Below, in pieces: positions 25,703 to 33,286 of a stretch of DNA of 64,000 bases. The DNA comes from Prauserella muralis (GTDB lineage: Bacteria > Actinomycetota > Actinomycetes > Mycobacteriales > Pseudonocardiaceae). Each line of letters starts with the position of its first letter. Position 1 is the stretch's first letter. The stretch covers positions 29,951-93,950 of the forward strand of contig NZ_MASW01000003.1 of the NCBI RefSeq assembly GCF_003202285.1. Reading direction: 5' to 3'. The translations under genes were made by a program, and so were the position numbers. The notes under the pieces were generated by a model. It had not been told where the DNA came from and did not search any database. It worked only from the letters and a program-made list of their open reading frames with translations.

Positions 25703-25888
25703 ATGGCGAAACACGACATGACGTGCGAGGAACGGCAGGTCGCCGAACGTGCACAACGGACGCTCGCGGAAGCGCAGCTCCGATACGGCGTGCGCCTCCC
25801 CCGCGAAGCGCTGGAACACCTACGCGCCATGGCTCACGTGAACGCCGACGGAGGCAACGGCGTGTCTGGAGACGGGAGAACGCAATGA
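25703..25888 (+). CDS. small helical protein
   Basis: 61 residues from the ATG at 25703 behind GAGGGAGGAGAC. Mostly one amphipathic helix (EERQVAERAQRTLAEAQLRYG) plus ALEHLRAMAHV. Its stop overlaps the start of the next gene (ATGA at 25885-25888). Confidence 0.6.
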   Translation: MAKHDMTCEERQVAERAQRTLAEAQLRYGVRLPREALEHLRAMAHVNADGGNGVSGDGRTQ

Positions 25889-26136
25889 GCAATGATCGTG
25901 ATGCGGCATACCGTATCGGCTGGGTAGCGGGCTACGGGCTCGGTATGGCCACACAGTCAAGCGACGCCACGCCCTACCACGATATGCATACGCCTTGGTC
26001 CAACTATGTGCCCGCGTGGATCGACGAGGCGGATAGCAAGCACACGGGCGAACAGCGCAAGCCCTTCGAGGCCTTGTTCCGCGCCGGATTCAACGACGGA
26101 CTCACGCGAGCGAAAGACCACGGGGGAGCTGCCTGA
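25885..26136 (+). CDS. small hypothetical protein
   Basis: 83 residues: YRIGWVAGYGLGMATQ, TPWSNYVPAWIDEADSKHTG, ALFRAGFNDGLTRAK. The Gly-rich FxxGFxDG-type repeats (GWVAGYGLG and AGFNDGL) are typical of phage accessory proteins. Translationally coupled to the helical gene upstream. Confidence 0.58.
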   Translation: MSNDRDAAYRIGWVAGYGLGMATQSSDATPYHDMHTPWSNYVPAWIDEADSKHTGEQRKPFEALFRAGFNDGLTRAKDHGGAA

Positions 26137-26184
26137 CGGCGGCGCGGCTGAGTGAGCAGGCAACACGCGAGAGGAGATCAGAGC

Positions 26185-26523
26185 ATGGACTACTACGCCG
26201 CGCAGGTCGCCCAGCTCGGCGAGTCGGATCGCTACCGGCTCAAGATCACGAGCGACAACGGTGAGAGCAAGTGGCTGCGCATCACACCCGGCCAGCTCAC
26301 GCGCATCGCGCGCATCCTGGCCGAGGGCGACGAGGAGGGCCACGAGACGACGGGTAGCGAGCTGACCGTTTACCTGGTCGGCGAGGACGACACAGCCGCC
26401 CGGGAAAGCATGGTGTTCGACGACCACGACACGGCGGAGCGCCACCGTGACGAGAACGAGCCCGGGGCAAAGGTCTACAGCGCAAGCGCAACGGTCGACT
26501 TCACCACGCTAGAGCCCGCGTGA
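26185..26523 (+). CDS. small hypothetical protein, phage-type
   Basis: 112 residues from the ATG at 26185 behind GAGAGGAGATC. N-terminal half: YRLKITSDNGESKWLRITPG followed by QLTRIARIL, a beta-strand/helix pattern common in actinophage proteins. The C-terminal half is acidic (VFDDHDTAERHRDENEPGAKV). Function unknown. Confidence 0.6.
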   Translation: MDYYAAQVAQLGESDRYRLKITSDNGESKWLRITPGQLTRIARILAEGDEEGHETTGSELTVYLVGEDDTAARESMVFDDHDTAERHRDENEPGAKVYSASATVDFTTLEPA

Positions 26524-26532
26524 TCGACGGAG

Positions 26533-26553
26533 CCGCACGTCCCGTACGTGCGG
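26533..26553 (+). other. perfect stem-loop between small genes
   Basis: CCGCACGT-CCCGT-ACGTGCGG: 8-bp perfect stem, 5-nt loop, then TTGGCGG, 34 bp before the next start codon. See the similar hairpin at 25180-25200. Confidence 0.55.
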
Positions 26554-26586
26554 TTGGCGGGCTTACACGAACGAGAGGACAGGGCG

Positions 26587-26808
26587 ATGCACAGTGTGCC
26601 CATGATTAACGGACGGTGCTGGGAATGGAAGACGCCAAACGGCTGGGAATACCAGGCTATCTCCCTTAATGGTGTCGAATCGGTCCGGCTCTATTTCAAG
26701 ACCCCGGGCGCAAAGGATTGGTTGTTTGGGCACGAGCGGCCGACCGAGGGCCGTTCGGCGAAATCTGTCGCTGAGGACATGTTCCGGTCTACAACACGTT
26801 CGGGATAG
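26587..26808 (+). CDS. small hypothetical protein
   Basis: 73 residues from the ATG at 26587, preceded by GAGAGGACAGGGCG. It contains GRCWEWKTPNGWEYQAISLN and LYFKTPGAKDWLFGHERP. Compact beta-rich pattern; no family recognised. Confidence 0.5.
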   Translation: MHSVPMINGRCWEWKTPNGWEYQAISLNGVESVRLYFKTPGAKDWLFGHERPTEGRSAKSVAEDMFRSTTRSG

Positions 26809-26830
26809 CTGTGGGAGCGAGGAAACAACA

Positions 26831-27163
26831 ATGTCGACGCTAGAAAGCAAACCTGCGATGCCAAGGGTGGACGTTGAAATTCACTACGCGCACGGTGGCT
26901 TCATCATGCGGGACGACACGTATGGCGAGCAGGACGCCGACAGTGCGGCCGTCTTTGCCGATGACGGCACCTGCATTGTCGCGGTGAACCGCGCTGCACG
27001 TGGCGGATGGGCCATTGACTGTAGCGACTTCGGGCACGTGCTGACGCAATCCGCCTACCGCCGCCGCTTCACCACCGTCACCGACGCCGCCGACTACGTG
27101 GCTGCGCGGATGGGTGTGATCCTCTGCCCTGTGGACGCGTACGAAGGATCGGCCACCGCGTAA
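26831..27163 (+). CDS. small hypothetical protein
   Basis: 110 residues from the ATG at 26831, preceded by GGAGCGAGGAAACAACA. It contains VDVEIHYAHGGFIMRDDTYG and TTVTDAADYVAARMGVILCP. Alternating beta/alpha pattern; no family recognised. Followed by the strong palindrome at 27205. Confidence 0.5.
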   Translation: MSTLESKPAMPRVDVEIHYAHGGFIMRDDTYGEQDADSAAVFADDGTCIVAVNRAARGGWAIDCSDFGHVLTQSAYRRRFTTVTDAADYVAARMGVILCPVDAYEGSATA

Positions 27164-27204
27164 TCGTCAGTTGCGCTTAGCCACTAGCCACTGAGCAGGC
27201 GAGC

Positions 27205-27267
27205 GGTTCCAACGGTGGTGTCCGTTGCGCGTCGAGGAGACGCGCACCGGACACCACCGTTGGAACC
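27205..27267. terminator. 29-bp stem-loop, strongest palindrome of the window
   Basis: The arms 27205-27233 and 27239-27267 pair over 29 positions with a single T-G wobble; the loop is GAGGA. There is no U-tract. The element sits between two small genes, 50 bp before the next start. Its length far exceeds a usual terminator stem. Confidence 0.6.
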
Positions 27268-27272
27268 GGTCC

Positions 27273-27291
27273 ACTCGGGCATACTCCGAGT
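27273..27291. other. second stem-loop ACTCGG/CCGAGT
   Basis: A perfect 6-bp stem (27273-27278/27286-27291) with a 7-nt loop directly after the 29-bp palindrome. Together they leave only about 25 nt before the ATG at 27317, within which the ribosome site AAGGGAAAGG lies. Confidence 0.45.
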
Positions 27292-27316
27292 CCTCTAAAC
27301 ACGAAGGGAAAGGCAG

Positions 27317-27949
27317 ATGACGTCCAGCGACGTAACAACGGAGGACCTGACGCTCCAGGTTGAGGCCGCAGAACGAGAGTTGGCCAAGTACAAGTCTCGG
27401 GTTCGCGATCGCGTGATCAAGGCATACCTTTACCGTGACCTCAATTTCGAAGCAGCCAATGAGGAGCTTGAGGAATTAGGGCTGGAGCCGTTCGAGATCG
27501 AGGACGAGGCCTACGGGTGGGTCAAGGTTTCCTGGCCGGTGACGGTGCGGGGAGTTGCGGATCCCGACGAGGCGCGGCGCATAGTGTCCTCAGCGATCGG
27601 GGCGTGGCATCAGGCGGCGGATGAGGTGGCACGCACCGTTGCCGGAATGTCCTTCTCGGCCGGGGAGTCAGCCATAGAGGTCGAATACTTTCGATTCGCC
27701 AGACGGTGTCGGAGTGAACCAATGGGCAAAACAGCATCAGAGTTGAGCGCAAAGGCTGATCGCGCGCTCACGCGAGCGCAGCTCGCCGACCGGCATGAAG
27801 CTGAACGTCTGCGGGCATATGTGAAGAACCTGCGCCGAGAGGTGCTTCGAATGCGGCTATTCGAACATGGAAAGGCCATAGGGCGGCACAACGTGACTCT
27901 AGCGACCTTTCGCCAGTACCTACGGACTGTCAAGGGAGTATCGTCGTGA
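27317..27949 (+). CDS. hypothetical coiled-coil protein, paralogue of next gene
   Basis: 210 residues. N-terminal half: KSRVRDRVIKAYLYRDL, ANEELEELGLEPFEI, WVKVSWPVTVRGVADPDEA and IVSSAIGAW. C-terminal half: a long coiled coil (ELSAKADRALTRAQLADRHE to TLATFRQYLRTVKG). The N-terminal half aligns with the protein encoded immediately downstream. Coupled by GTGA overlap (27946-27949). Function unknown. Confidence 0.6.
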   Translation: MTSSDVTTEDLTLQVEAAERELAKYKSRVRDRVIKAYLYRDLNFEAANEELEELGLEPFEIEDEAYGWVKVSWPVTVRGVADPDEARRIVSSAIGAWHQAADEVARTVAGMSFSAGESAIEVEYFRFARRCRSEPMGKTASELSAKADRALTRAQLADRHEAERLRAYVKNLRREVLRMRLFEHGKAIGRHNVTLATFRQYLRTVKGVSS

Positions 27950-28323
27950 CGACCGTTGAACCCGAACTTTTCTCGCTGACAGAAGACCAGCGCCGGGACC
28001 AGCTACTCAAGAAACTGGCGCGTACTCGGCAAGAGTTGGAGGCGTTCCGTGATGACGTGCGCCAGCGGATCATCGATCGACATGAGCGGGGAGGCTGGTG
28101 CCGCCAGGGAACCGAAGATGCCTTGGCGGAGCTGGATCTCGCGCCCTACGAACTTGTGTTCAGCGGCAGGTGCCGTGTCGAGGTGACCTTTACGGTTCGC
28201 GACGCGCCAAACGAGGACGTCGCGCACGAGTGGGTGCATAGCGCTATCAACGTGAGAAGCGACGACAGCGACGTCGAGATCGACAACTACGACACCTCCG
28301 TTGAAGAGATTGAGCGCGATTAG
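27946..28323 (+). CDS. hypothetical protein, paralogue of upstream gene
   Basis: 125 residues (GTG start). DDVRQRIIDRHERGG, TEDALAELDLAPYEL, CRVEVTFTVRDAPNED and WVHSAINV correspond position by position to the N-terminal half of the preceding protein. It lacks that protein's C-terminal coiled coil. Confidence 0.6.
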   Translation: MTTVEPELFSLTEDQRRDQLLKKLARTRQELEAFRDDVRQRIIDRHERGGWCRQGTEDALAELDLAPYELVFSGRCRVEVTFTVRDAPNEDVAHEWVHSAINVRSDDSDVEIDNYDTSVEEIERD

Positions 28324-28331
28324 GTACATAA

Positions 28332-28568
28332 ATGTCGACACCTAACCTTCCTGAATTTCCCGACGAGATCGGCGCCGACGAGCCGGTCGTGTCCTTCTCT
28401 ATTATTGAGTGCCGAAGCTGTGGTGAGCGGTCGCCGATGGTACGCACGGACCCTTCTGATGGCTCCGACGAACATGCCTGGGACGCCGACCATATACAGC
28501 GCACGGGCCACGGCAGGTACTACGTATGGCGATTGTCTCGCCATACATCACGAACCTTTATCTTCTGA
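28332..28568 (+). CDS. small zinc-ribbon-like protein (DUF7848-like)
   Basis: 78 residues with CRSCGERS near residue 28 and HAWDADHIQRTGHGRYYVW, a Cys-Cys/His-His arrangement found in short Streptomyces proteins of unknown function. Likely zinc-binding by motif. Confidence 0.55.
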   Translation: MSTPNLPEFPDEIGADEPVVSFSIIECRSCGERSPMVRTDPSDGSDEHAWDADHIQRTGHGRYYVWRLSRHTSRTFIF

Positions 28569-28668
28569 CGCTTGCGTCAGAGCGTCGCCGGATGGCGACT
28601 GCGGCGGGCAACGTTGATTGAGGTGCTGACTTCCCCGAGTGGGGAGGCTGTCCGGAAAGGAGTCGCAA

Positions 28669-28965
28669 ATGAGTTCCGACGACGTGCCGCGTGACGAGCT
28701 GGCAAGGGTGACCGCGACGCCGGACGATGTCCCAGCCGAGAAACCGGCTGACCTTATCAAGGTCAAGGACCTCGTAGACGGCGATGAGTTCTCAGTCGAC
28801 GGCGGTCTGACCTGGTATATCTGTGCGGTCGTCCTTCCCGGGAACGTCGCGGTGTATATCAGTGATCGGCGCGACGACGACGCTCCGACAATTCGCATCG
28901 AGGCTGAACCAGAAGCGCTGATCCTCGTGCGACGACGCTCGACGGCGGCAGGCGCCAAGGGGTAA
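28669..28965 (+). CDS. small hypothetical protein
   Basis: 98 residues from the ATG at 28669 behind GGAAAGGAGTCGCAA. Acidic N-terminus, then IKVKDLVDGDEFSVDGGLTW and YICAVVLPGNVAVYISDR, a small beta-barrel-like pattern. Last gene before the terminator at 29005. Confidence 0.55.
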   Translation: MSSDDVPRDELARVTATPDDVPAEKPADLIKVKDLVDGDEFSVDGGLTWYICAVVLPGNVAVYISDRRDDDAPTIRIEAEPEALILVRRRSTAAGAKG

Positions 28966-29004
28966 ATCCGCCTACCCCACGCGAGGGCTTCGTTTGTCCT
29001 GTCA

Positions 29005-29040
29005 GGGGCGCCGCATTCCGAGGATGCGGCGCCCCTTTCT
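29005..29040 (+). terminator. intrinsic terminator
   Basis: GGGGCGCCGCAT pairs perfectly with ATGCGGCGCCCC (12 bp, 7-nt loop) and is followed by TTTCTT. Clear end of the first small-gene transcription unit. Confidence 0.85.
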
Positions 29041-29064
29041 TGCACGACACATTGACATATTTGT

Positions 29065-29144
29065 CTCACGGGGCCAAATGCGGCGGCCATCGCATCGCAG
29101 GTCGTCGCGCAGGCTGCCCTCTTTTCAACCGACACCGCGCACCG
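29065..29144 (+). repeat. 80-bp leader repeat, copy A (upstream of the DUF4192 gene)
   Basis: 69 of 80 positions are identical, without gaps, to 33173-33252. Both copies end 34-35 bp before a start codon. A hairpin GGCGGCC/GGCTGCC (G-U pair in this copy, G-C in copy B) encloses the core, so the base change preserves pairing. It follows the intrinsic terminator directly and probably holds the promoter or leader of the next unit. Confidence 0.7.
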
Positions 29145-29178
29145 ATACCGGTGAGGCGCAGGGGAAGGACAACCAAAA

Positions 29179-30183
29179 ATGACGAAGACAACGGTCCGCG
29201 CTAACAATGCGGGCGACCTGCTGGCGTCCATCCCGACGCTTGTCGGGTTCGCCCCGGCCAACTCGGTGGTGCTCATCGCGCTCCACGAGAACCGGCTCGG
29301 CGTGACCATGCGTGCGGACCTGCCGCCGACCCAGAACAGCGTCTCGTTCGCGCAACAGCTCGCCCATGGCCTGGAAGTTGCCGGAGTCGACGAAGCCATC
29401 GACGAGGCTGTCGCGGTGATGGTCGACGACACCCCGCATCGTGACCTCGTCGACCACCTCGTCGAGCAGCTGGCGGTACGAGGGATCATGCTCGAACACG
29501 CTTACCACGTCTCAGAGTTCGCTGCAGGTGCCCGCTGGCAGCACATATGCAACGCCGCGTGGCACGGCGTCCTACCCGATCCGAAGGCCACCGTGGCGGC
29601 GGCAACGTTGGCCGTCGCTAGCGGCGTGACGAGGGGCAGCCGCGAGCAGATCGAGGAGTCGTTCCGGTCGGACGACGAGGAAGCGATCGGGCGGCGGGCG
29701 GCGCTCCTGGACGGACTGGTGGGTCGCCCGCAGCCATCGCTCGAATGGCAGGCCGGCATCGTCCGCGCCGCGCTGCACAGGTCTCTGACCGGGCAGCTCA
29801 CCCTGTCCGACGAGGACGTTGCCGCGCTGGCGTACGCGTTGACTGACCCCGGGGTGCGGGACGCGTGCCTCGCGACCGCGCTGCCGTCGACATCGCCGCT
29901 GGCGCATGCGGCAATGAACTTGTGGCGGGCGTTGACACGGATGACGCCCGCGCCGGAACGGGCCGAGCCTGCCGTCCTGGCCGGGTTCGCCGCGTACATG
30001 CAGGGCGACGGGGCGACCGCCACGATCGCACTCGAGGTGGCGCTGGACGCCAACCCGGACCACGTGCTCGCCGGTCTGCTGAGGCACGCCTTGGACACGG
30101 GCGTGCCCCCAGATCGCCTCCACCCTCTGGCCAGCGGCCCCTTCTGCGACCCCGGGGCGGTTGCCGCCGACGGTGAGCAGTAG
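29179..30183 (+). CDS. DUF4192 domain protein
   Basis: 334 residues. The DUF4192 hallmark opens the protein: ANNAGDLLASIPTLVGFAPA then NSVVLIALHENRLGVTMRAD. It continues with SRGSREQIEESFRSDDEEAI-type helices and DVAALAYALTDPGVRDACL. DUF4192 proteins are standard cargo of actinobacterial conjugative elements; function unknown. First gene of a unit that begins with the 80-bp leader repeat. Confidence 0.85.
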   Translation: MTKTTVRANNAGDLLASIPTLVGFAPANSVVLIALHENRLGVTMRADLPPTQNSVSFAQQLAHGLEVAGVDEAIDEAVAVMVDDTPHRDLVDHLVEQLAVRGIMLEHAYHVSEFAAGARWQHICNAAWHGVLPDPKATVAAATLAVASGVTRGSREQIEESFRSDDEEAIGRRAALLDGLVGRPQPSLEWQAGIVRAALHRSLTGQLTLSDEDVAALAYALTDPGVRDACLATALPSTSPLAHAAMNLWRALTRMTPAPERAEPAVLAGFAAYMQGDGATATIALEVALDANPDHVLAGLLRHALDTGVPPDRLHPLASGPFCDPGAVAADGEQ

Positions 30184-30275
30184 CTCCCGCTCACCAAAAT
30201 TTGTCCTTCCTTCTCCGAAGGGGGCCAAATTCTCTGGAATTTAGTCCACTTCCCTTTCCCACCAAGGAGATCATC

Positions 30276-30380
30276 ATGCCTTTCTACGCTGTCGGCGCCC
30301 GCCGCATGGACGACCGGCCTGACCCCGGCGGCTGGCAGCTCGACGACCCGTCCGGAGGTGAGCGTCGTGTACACCGTTGA
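30276..30380 (+). CDS. 34-residue small ORF coupled to the next gene
   Basis: ATG at 30276, preceded by AAGGAG at 30264-30269, encoding MPFYAVGARRMDDRPDPGGW and a short tail. Its stop (30378-30380) lies inside the next gene, so the two are likely coupled. Good ribosome site and protein-like composition support a real gene despite the length. Confidence 0.5.
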   Translation: MPFYAVGARRMDDRPDPGGWQLDDPSGGERRVHR

Positions 30381-30927
30381 CACCTGGACGCTCGCCAACG
30401 GCATGACCGCCCGCATCGTTCTCGACGAGCACGTCGAGTCGCCCCGCGAGTGGCACACCGTCGCGACTTTGGTCCAGCTCTCCGACGACTACCTCCAGCC
30501 GGACGAACCCAACCCACTCGCCGAGGCGCTACCGAGGGCCTGGCGACGCTGCGGCGACCTGGCGCTCGTGGAACGTTGTGCCCGCGCCTACCTCGACGCC
30601 GTCGCCATCGATTGCTGGGACGACGCCACGTCGAGCGGCCGCGTCCTCGGCGTGATCACCGCGCCCGACGCGACGCGCGAACAGCTGCCGGACCCGGCGG
30701 CCACCCTGCGGGCCGAACTGGACACCTACCGGCAATGGGCCGAAGGTTGCATCTACGGCGTGATCGGGTCCGCACCCGACGGCCACGACGCAAGCATGTG
30801 GGACTGCTACGACAACGACCCACCCGACTTCCCCTACCTGCACCACCTCGCCGACGACCTCGCCGACGACGTTGCCGCGCGGCCTCTCTGCGACACCACG
30901 TGCACCGGGGAGGTGACTGCGCCGTGA
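30367..30927 (+). CDS. hypothetical acidic protein
   Basis: 186 residues from the GTG at 30367, spaced 8 nt from GGAGGT (30353-30358); a GTG at 30358 would overlap that site. It contains LANGMTARIVLDEHVESPRE, AYLDAVAIDCWDDATSSGRV and an acidic Cys-containing end. Overlaps ardC by GTGA (30924-30927). No family recognised; it travels with ardC in similar elements. Confidence 0.6.
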   Translation: MYTVDTWTLANGMTARIVLDEHVESPREWHTVATLVQLSDDYLQPDEPNPLAEALPRAWRRCGDLALVERCARAYLDAVAIDCWDDATSSGRVLGVITAPDATREQLPDPAATLRAELDTYRQWAEGCIYGVIGSAPDGHDASMWDCYDNDPPDFPYLHHLADDLADDVAARPLCDTTCTGEVTAP

Positions 30928-31784
30928 GCAACGCCGTCTATCAGGTCATCACCGACCGGATCGTCGCCATGCTGGAAGCGGGAACCGCACCGTGGCGCCA
31001 ACCGTGGCACGCCGCCACCAGCTGGCCGCGCTCGATCCACGGCCACCGCTACCGAGGCATTAACGTGTTCCTCACCGTGGCTGGCGACCACATCTCACCC
31101 TACTGGCTCACGCGCAAAGAGATCCGCCGACGAGGCGGCCGCAGACGCGAGGGAGAGCCCGGCACCACTCTGATCTTCTTCAAGAAGATCGAACGGGAAG
31201 ACCCCGAGACCGGCGAGAAGATCCTCATCCCGATCGCCCGCTACTACCACGTCTGGAATCTCGAACAGGTTGAAGGGATCGACGCACCCGTGCCGGTCGT
31301 CGCGCCGCGCGTGCACACCGCCGACGAGCGGCACGCCGCCGCCGAGGCCATCGTCGCGGGCTACAAGGACCGGCCCGAGATCGTCGAGGCTGGCCGCAAA
31401 GCCTGCTACCAGCCCGCGCTCGACCGGATCAAGATCCCGCCACGCGCCACCTTCACCTGCCTCGACGGGTACTACGCGACCCTGTTCCACGAATTGGGGC
31501 ACTCCACGGCACACCCCAGCAGGCTCGACCGACCGATCGGCTACGACTTCGGCTCCCATCCCTATGGGCGCGAGGAACTCATCGCGGAGATGACGGCCGC
31601 GTTCCTGGCTGCCGAGTCCGGGATCGAAACCACTGCCGACAACTCCGCCGCCTATTTGTCGTCGTGGATCACCACGATCCGCGAAGACGTGCGCGCCGTC
31701 GTGGTCGCCGCCACTGCGGCTCACCGTGCCACTGACCACATCCTCGGCCGCGCTAACGACCACGCCGACCACCAAGCGGCATAA
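30924..31784 (+). CDS. ardC: ArdC-like antirestriction protein with zinc metallopeptidase domain
   Basis: 286 residues. The N-terminal ssDNA-binding domain is typical of ArdC (ITDRIVAMLEAGTAPWRQPW, YRGINVFLTVAG, KEIRRRGGRRREGEPG, IARYYHVWNLEQVEG). The C-terminal metalloprotease-like part has HELGH at residues 189-193 and the third-ligand region YGREELIAEMTAAFL. ArdC protects incoming single-stranded plasmid DNA from type I/II restriction, so it fits a conjugative element. Confidence 0.9.
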   Translation: MSNAVYQVITDRIVAMLEAGTAPWRQPWHAATSWPRSIHGHRYRGINVFLTVAGDHISPYWLTRKEIRRRGGRRREGEPGTTLIFFKKIEREDPETGEKILIPIARYYHVWNLEQVEGIDAPVPVVAPRVHTADERHAAAEAIVAGYKDRPEIVEAGRKACYQPALDRIKIPPRATFTCLDGYYATLFHELGHSTAHPSRLDRPIGYDFGSHPYGREELIAEMTAAFLAAESGIETTADNSAAYLSSWITTIREDVRAVVVAATAAHRATDHILGRANDHADHQAA

Positions 31785-31800
31785 CCCGACCCCTCGCGTC

Positions 31801-31838
31801 CCCGCCGACGACCGCGCCAGGAACCGGTCGTTGGCGGG
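31801..31838 (+). terminator. stem-loop after ardC
   Basis: CCCGCCGACGACCG (31801-31814) pairs with CGGTCGTTGGCGGG (31825-31838) over 14 bp with one G-T wobble and a 10-nt loop. No U-tract. Probable U-less terminator or RNA-stability element. Confidence 0.55.
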
Positions 31839-31894
31839 CACGCGACGTCCGAGTACCGGGCGCACGGGCACCGACGACGAACAGGAACAACATC

Positions 31895-32422
31895 ATGACC
31901 GACATCACCGTGCCTCCGATCCCGGCATGGCTGGCCCATCTGCCGACCGTCGGTGGTCTCGTCGTCCCGTGGATCACACCACGTACCGCAGACCGGCGAT
32001 ACCTCTTCGGCTCCGTAGACCGCGATCGTATGGGGCAAGCGCTGCTGCGCCGGTTGTGCGGCGTGTGCGGGCGCCCCCTGGAAGACCGGTTGGTCCTACT
32101 CATGCGGCTGTCCGATCTGCCACGGCGATGCACCAACGAACCGGCGCTGCATCCCCAGTGTGCCACCTACACCATCGCGGCTTGCCCGATGGTCGGTGGA
32201 CGCCGTGACCACTACCGATCCACGCCGCTAATGGTGGACACGACCATAGTGCCGCCGTCGGATTCGGCTGCCCGCCAAGGCGCGCCAGCTGAACCGTGGT
32301 TCGCCGTATGGCTGGCCACCTATGCCGTCATCACCGACCACGGCAACCTCGCCGCGTCCTACGCCGCCACCCAGGCACTGCGCATTCGGCCCATCACCTG
32401 GCGACTGCCCGGCATCCCGTGA
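31895..32422 (+). CDS. phage/plasmid protein with zinc-binding Cys pattern
   Basis: 175 residues. It contains LRRLCGVCGRPLEDRLVLL and CTNEPALHPQCATYTIAACP, four to six Cys plus His suitable for a zinc site. Homologues of this type are common in Streptomyces plasmids and phages, often with misleading automatic names. Function unknown. The ribosome site is AGGAAC, 8 nt upstream. Confidence 0.6.
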   Translation: MTDITVPPIPAWLAHLPTVGGLVVPWITPRTADRRYLFGSVDRDRMGQALLRRLCGVCGRPLEDRLVLLMRLSDLPRRCTNEPALHPQCATYTIAACPMVGGRRDHYRSTPLMVDTTIVPPSDSAARQGAPAEPWFAVWLATYAVITDHGNLAASYAATQALRIRPITWRLPGIP

Positions 32423-32509
32423 CGACCACGGCTAGCCGCACCCACGACACGCAAACCCTGCCGTTCGCGCGCTGTGTGGCGCGCACGATTCGAGAAAGGT
32501 AAACACGCG

Positions 32510-33019
32510 ATGAGTAAAGGCACCCTCGGGCACGAGTGCGGCACTCGCGGCTGTGATCGCATCGGCTGGGGCATCTCGATTATGGTGTCCCGCCCCAGTA
32601 TCTACCGGTGCGCAGCGTGCCACGAATGCATCGACGCGCTCGCCCCCGAATGGATACCGGGGATGACCGACCGCGACGCCTACGAGGCCCGTAACCGGGC
32701 CATCGGGGAAATGGACGCGGCCACCCTGCGCCGGGATGCCGCCCCGATCCTGGCGCGCATCAACGCCGCACGGGAGGCCTATTTCCGGCTGGCCGACCTC
32801 ATCGGTGCCACGGCCGCCGAGCAGGCTGTCACCGCGATCGTGGAGGCCGGGGACCGGGTGATCGATGTGACGGTGATCAACTGGTGGCGGCCTACCGCTG
32901 GCCCGAGTATCACCGCGCGATGGCCCCGGAACCGGCGCGGTACGCGTTCACGCACGCGTGGCCGATCACTGTCAACGGCCTGCGCATCGGCACCGTACGC
33001 CGAGTCCTGGTCGGACTAA
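32510..33019 (+). CDS. hypothetical protein, Cys-rich N-terminus; 3' end doubtful
   Basis: ATG at 32510 behind GAGAAAGG. HECGTRGCDRIGWG and YRCAACHECIDA suggest a zinc finger; a helical part follows up to VIDVTVINW. Beyond ~32,880 the frame becomes Arg-rich and overlaps a better frame (32884-33168), so the true C-terminus is probably near residue 125 or a frameshift joins it to the next frame. 169 residues as read. Confidence 0.5.
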   Translation: MSKGTLGHECGTRGCDRIGWGISIMVSRPSIYRCAACHECIDALAPEWIPGMTDRDAYEARNRAIGEMDAATLRRDAAPILARINAAREAYFRLADLIGATAAEQAVTAIVEAGDRVIDVTVINWWRPTAGPSITARWPRNRRGTRSRTRGRSLSTACASAPYAESWSD

Positions 33020-33168
33020 ACGAGCGTTACGTCGCTCACGATCTTGCGGGCGGCTCCATCCGCCCCGACCTTCATGCGGAGGATCAGCCGACCTTCGACT
33101 CCCCGCACGAGGCCGCGCGGGCACTCGCCGCCTACACGTCCCGGATGGGCTGGGACGACCAGACCTAA
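32884..33168 (+). CDS. hypothetical protein overlapping the previous frame
   Basis: 94 residues from the GTG at 32884. It contains AYRWPEYHRAMAPEPARYAF and GTVRRVLVGLNERYVAHDL, well-formed protein sequence. The frame is open upstream of the GTG, so it may be the continuation of the preceding gene after a frameshift rather than an independent gene. Confidence 0.5.
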   Translation: MAAYRWPEYHRAMAPEPARYAFTHAWPITVNGLRIGTVRRVLVGLNERYVAHDLAGGSIRPDLHAEDQPTFDSPHEAARALAAYTSRMGWDDQT

Positions 33169-33172
33169 ACCA

Positions 33173-33252
33173 CTCACGGGTCCAAATACGGCGGCCCATG
33201 CATCGCGGGTCATCGCGCAGGCCGCCCTCATTTCCACCGACTCCGCGCACCG
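33173..33252 (+). repeat. 80-bp leader repeat, copy B
   Basis: Second copy of the repeat at 29065-29144 (69/80 identical). Here the stem GGCGGCC/GGCCGCC is perfect, with a second stem CGCG-GGTCAT-CGCG inside. It ends 34 bp before the ATG at 33287, with the ribosome site AGAAAGG between. Confidence 0.7.
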
Positions 33253-33286
33253 CGCAGGCGTCTTTCGCAGAAAGGCTGACATCCCG

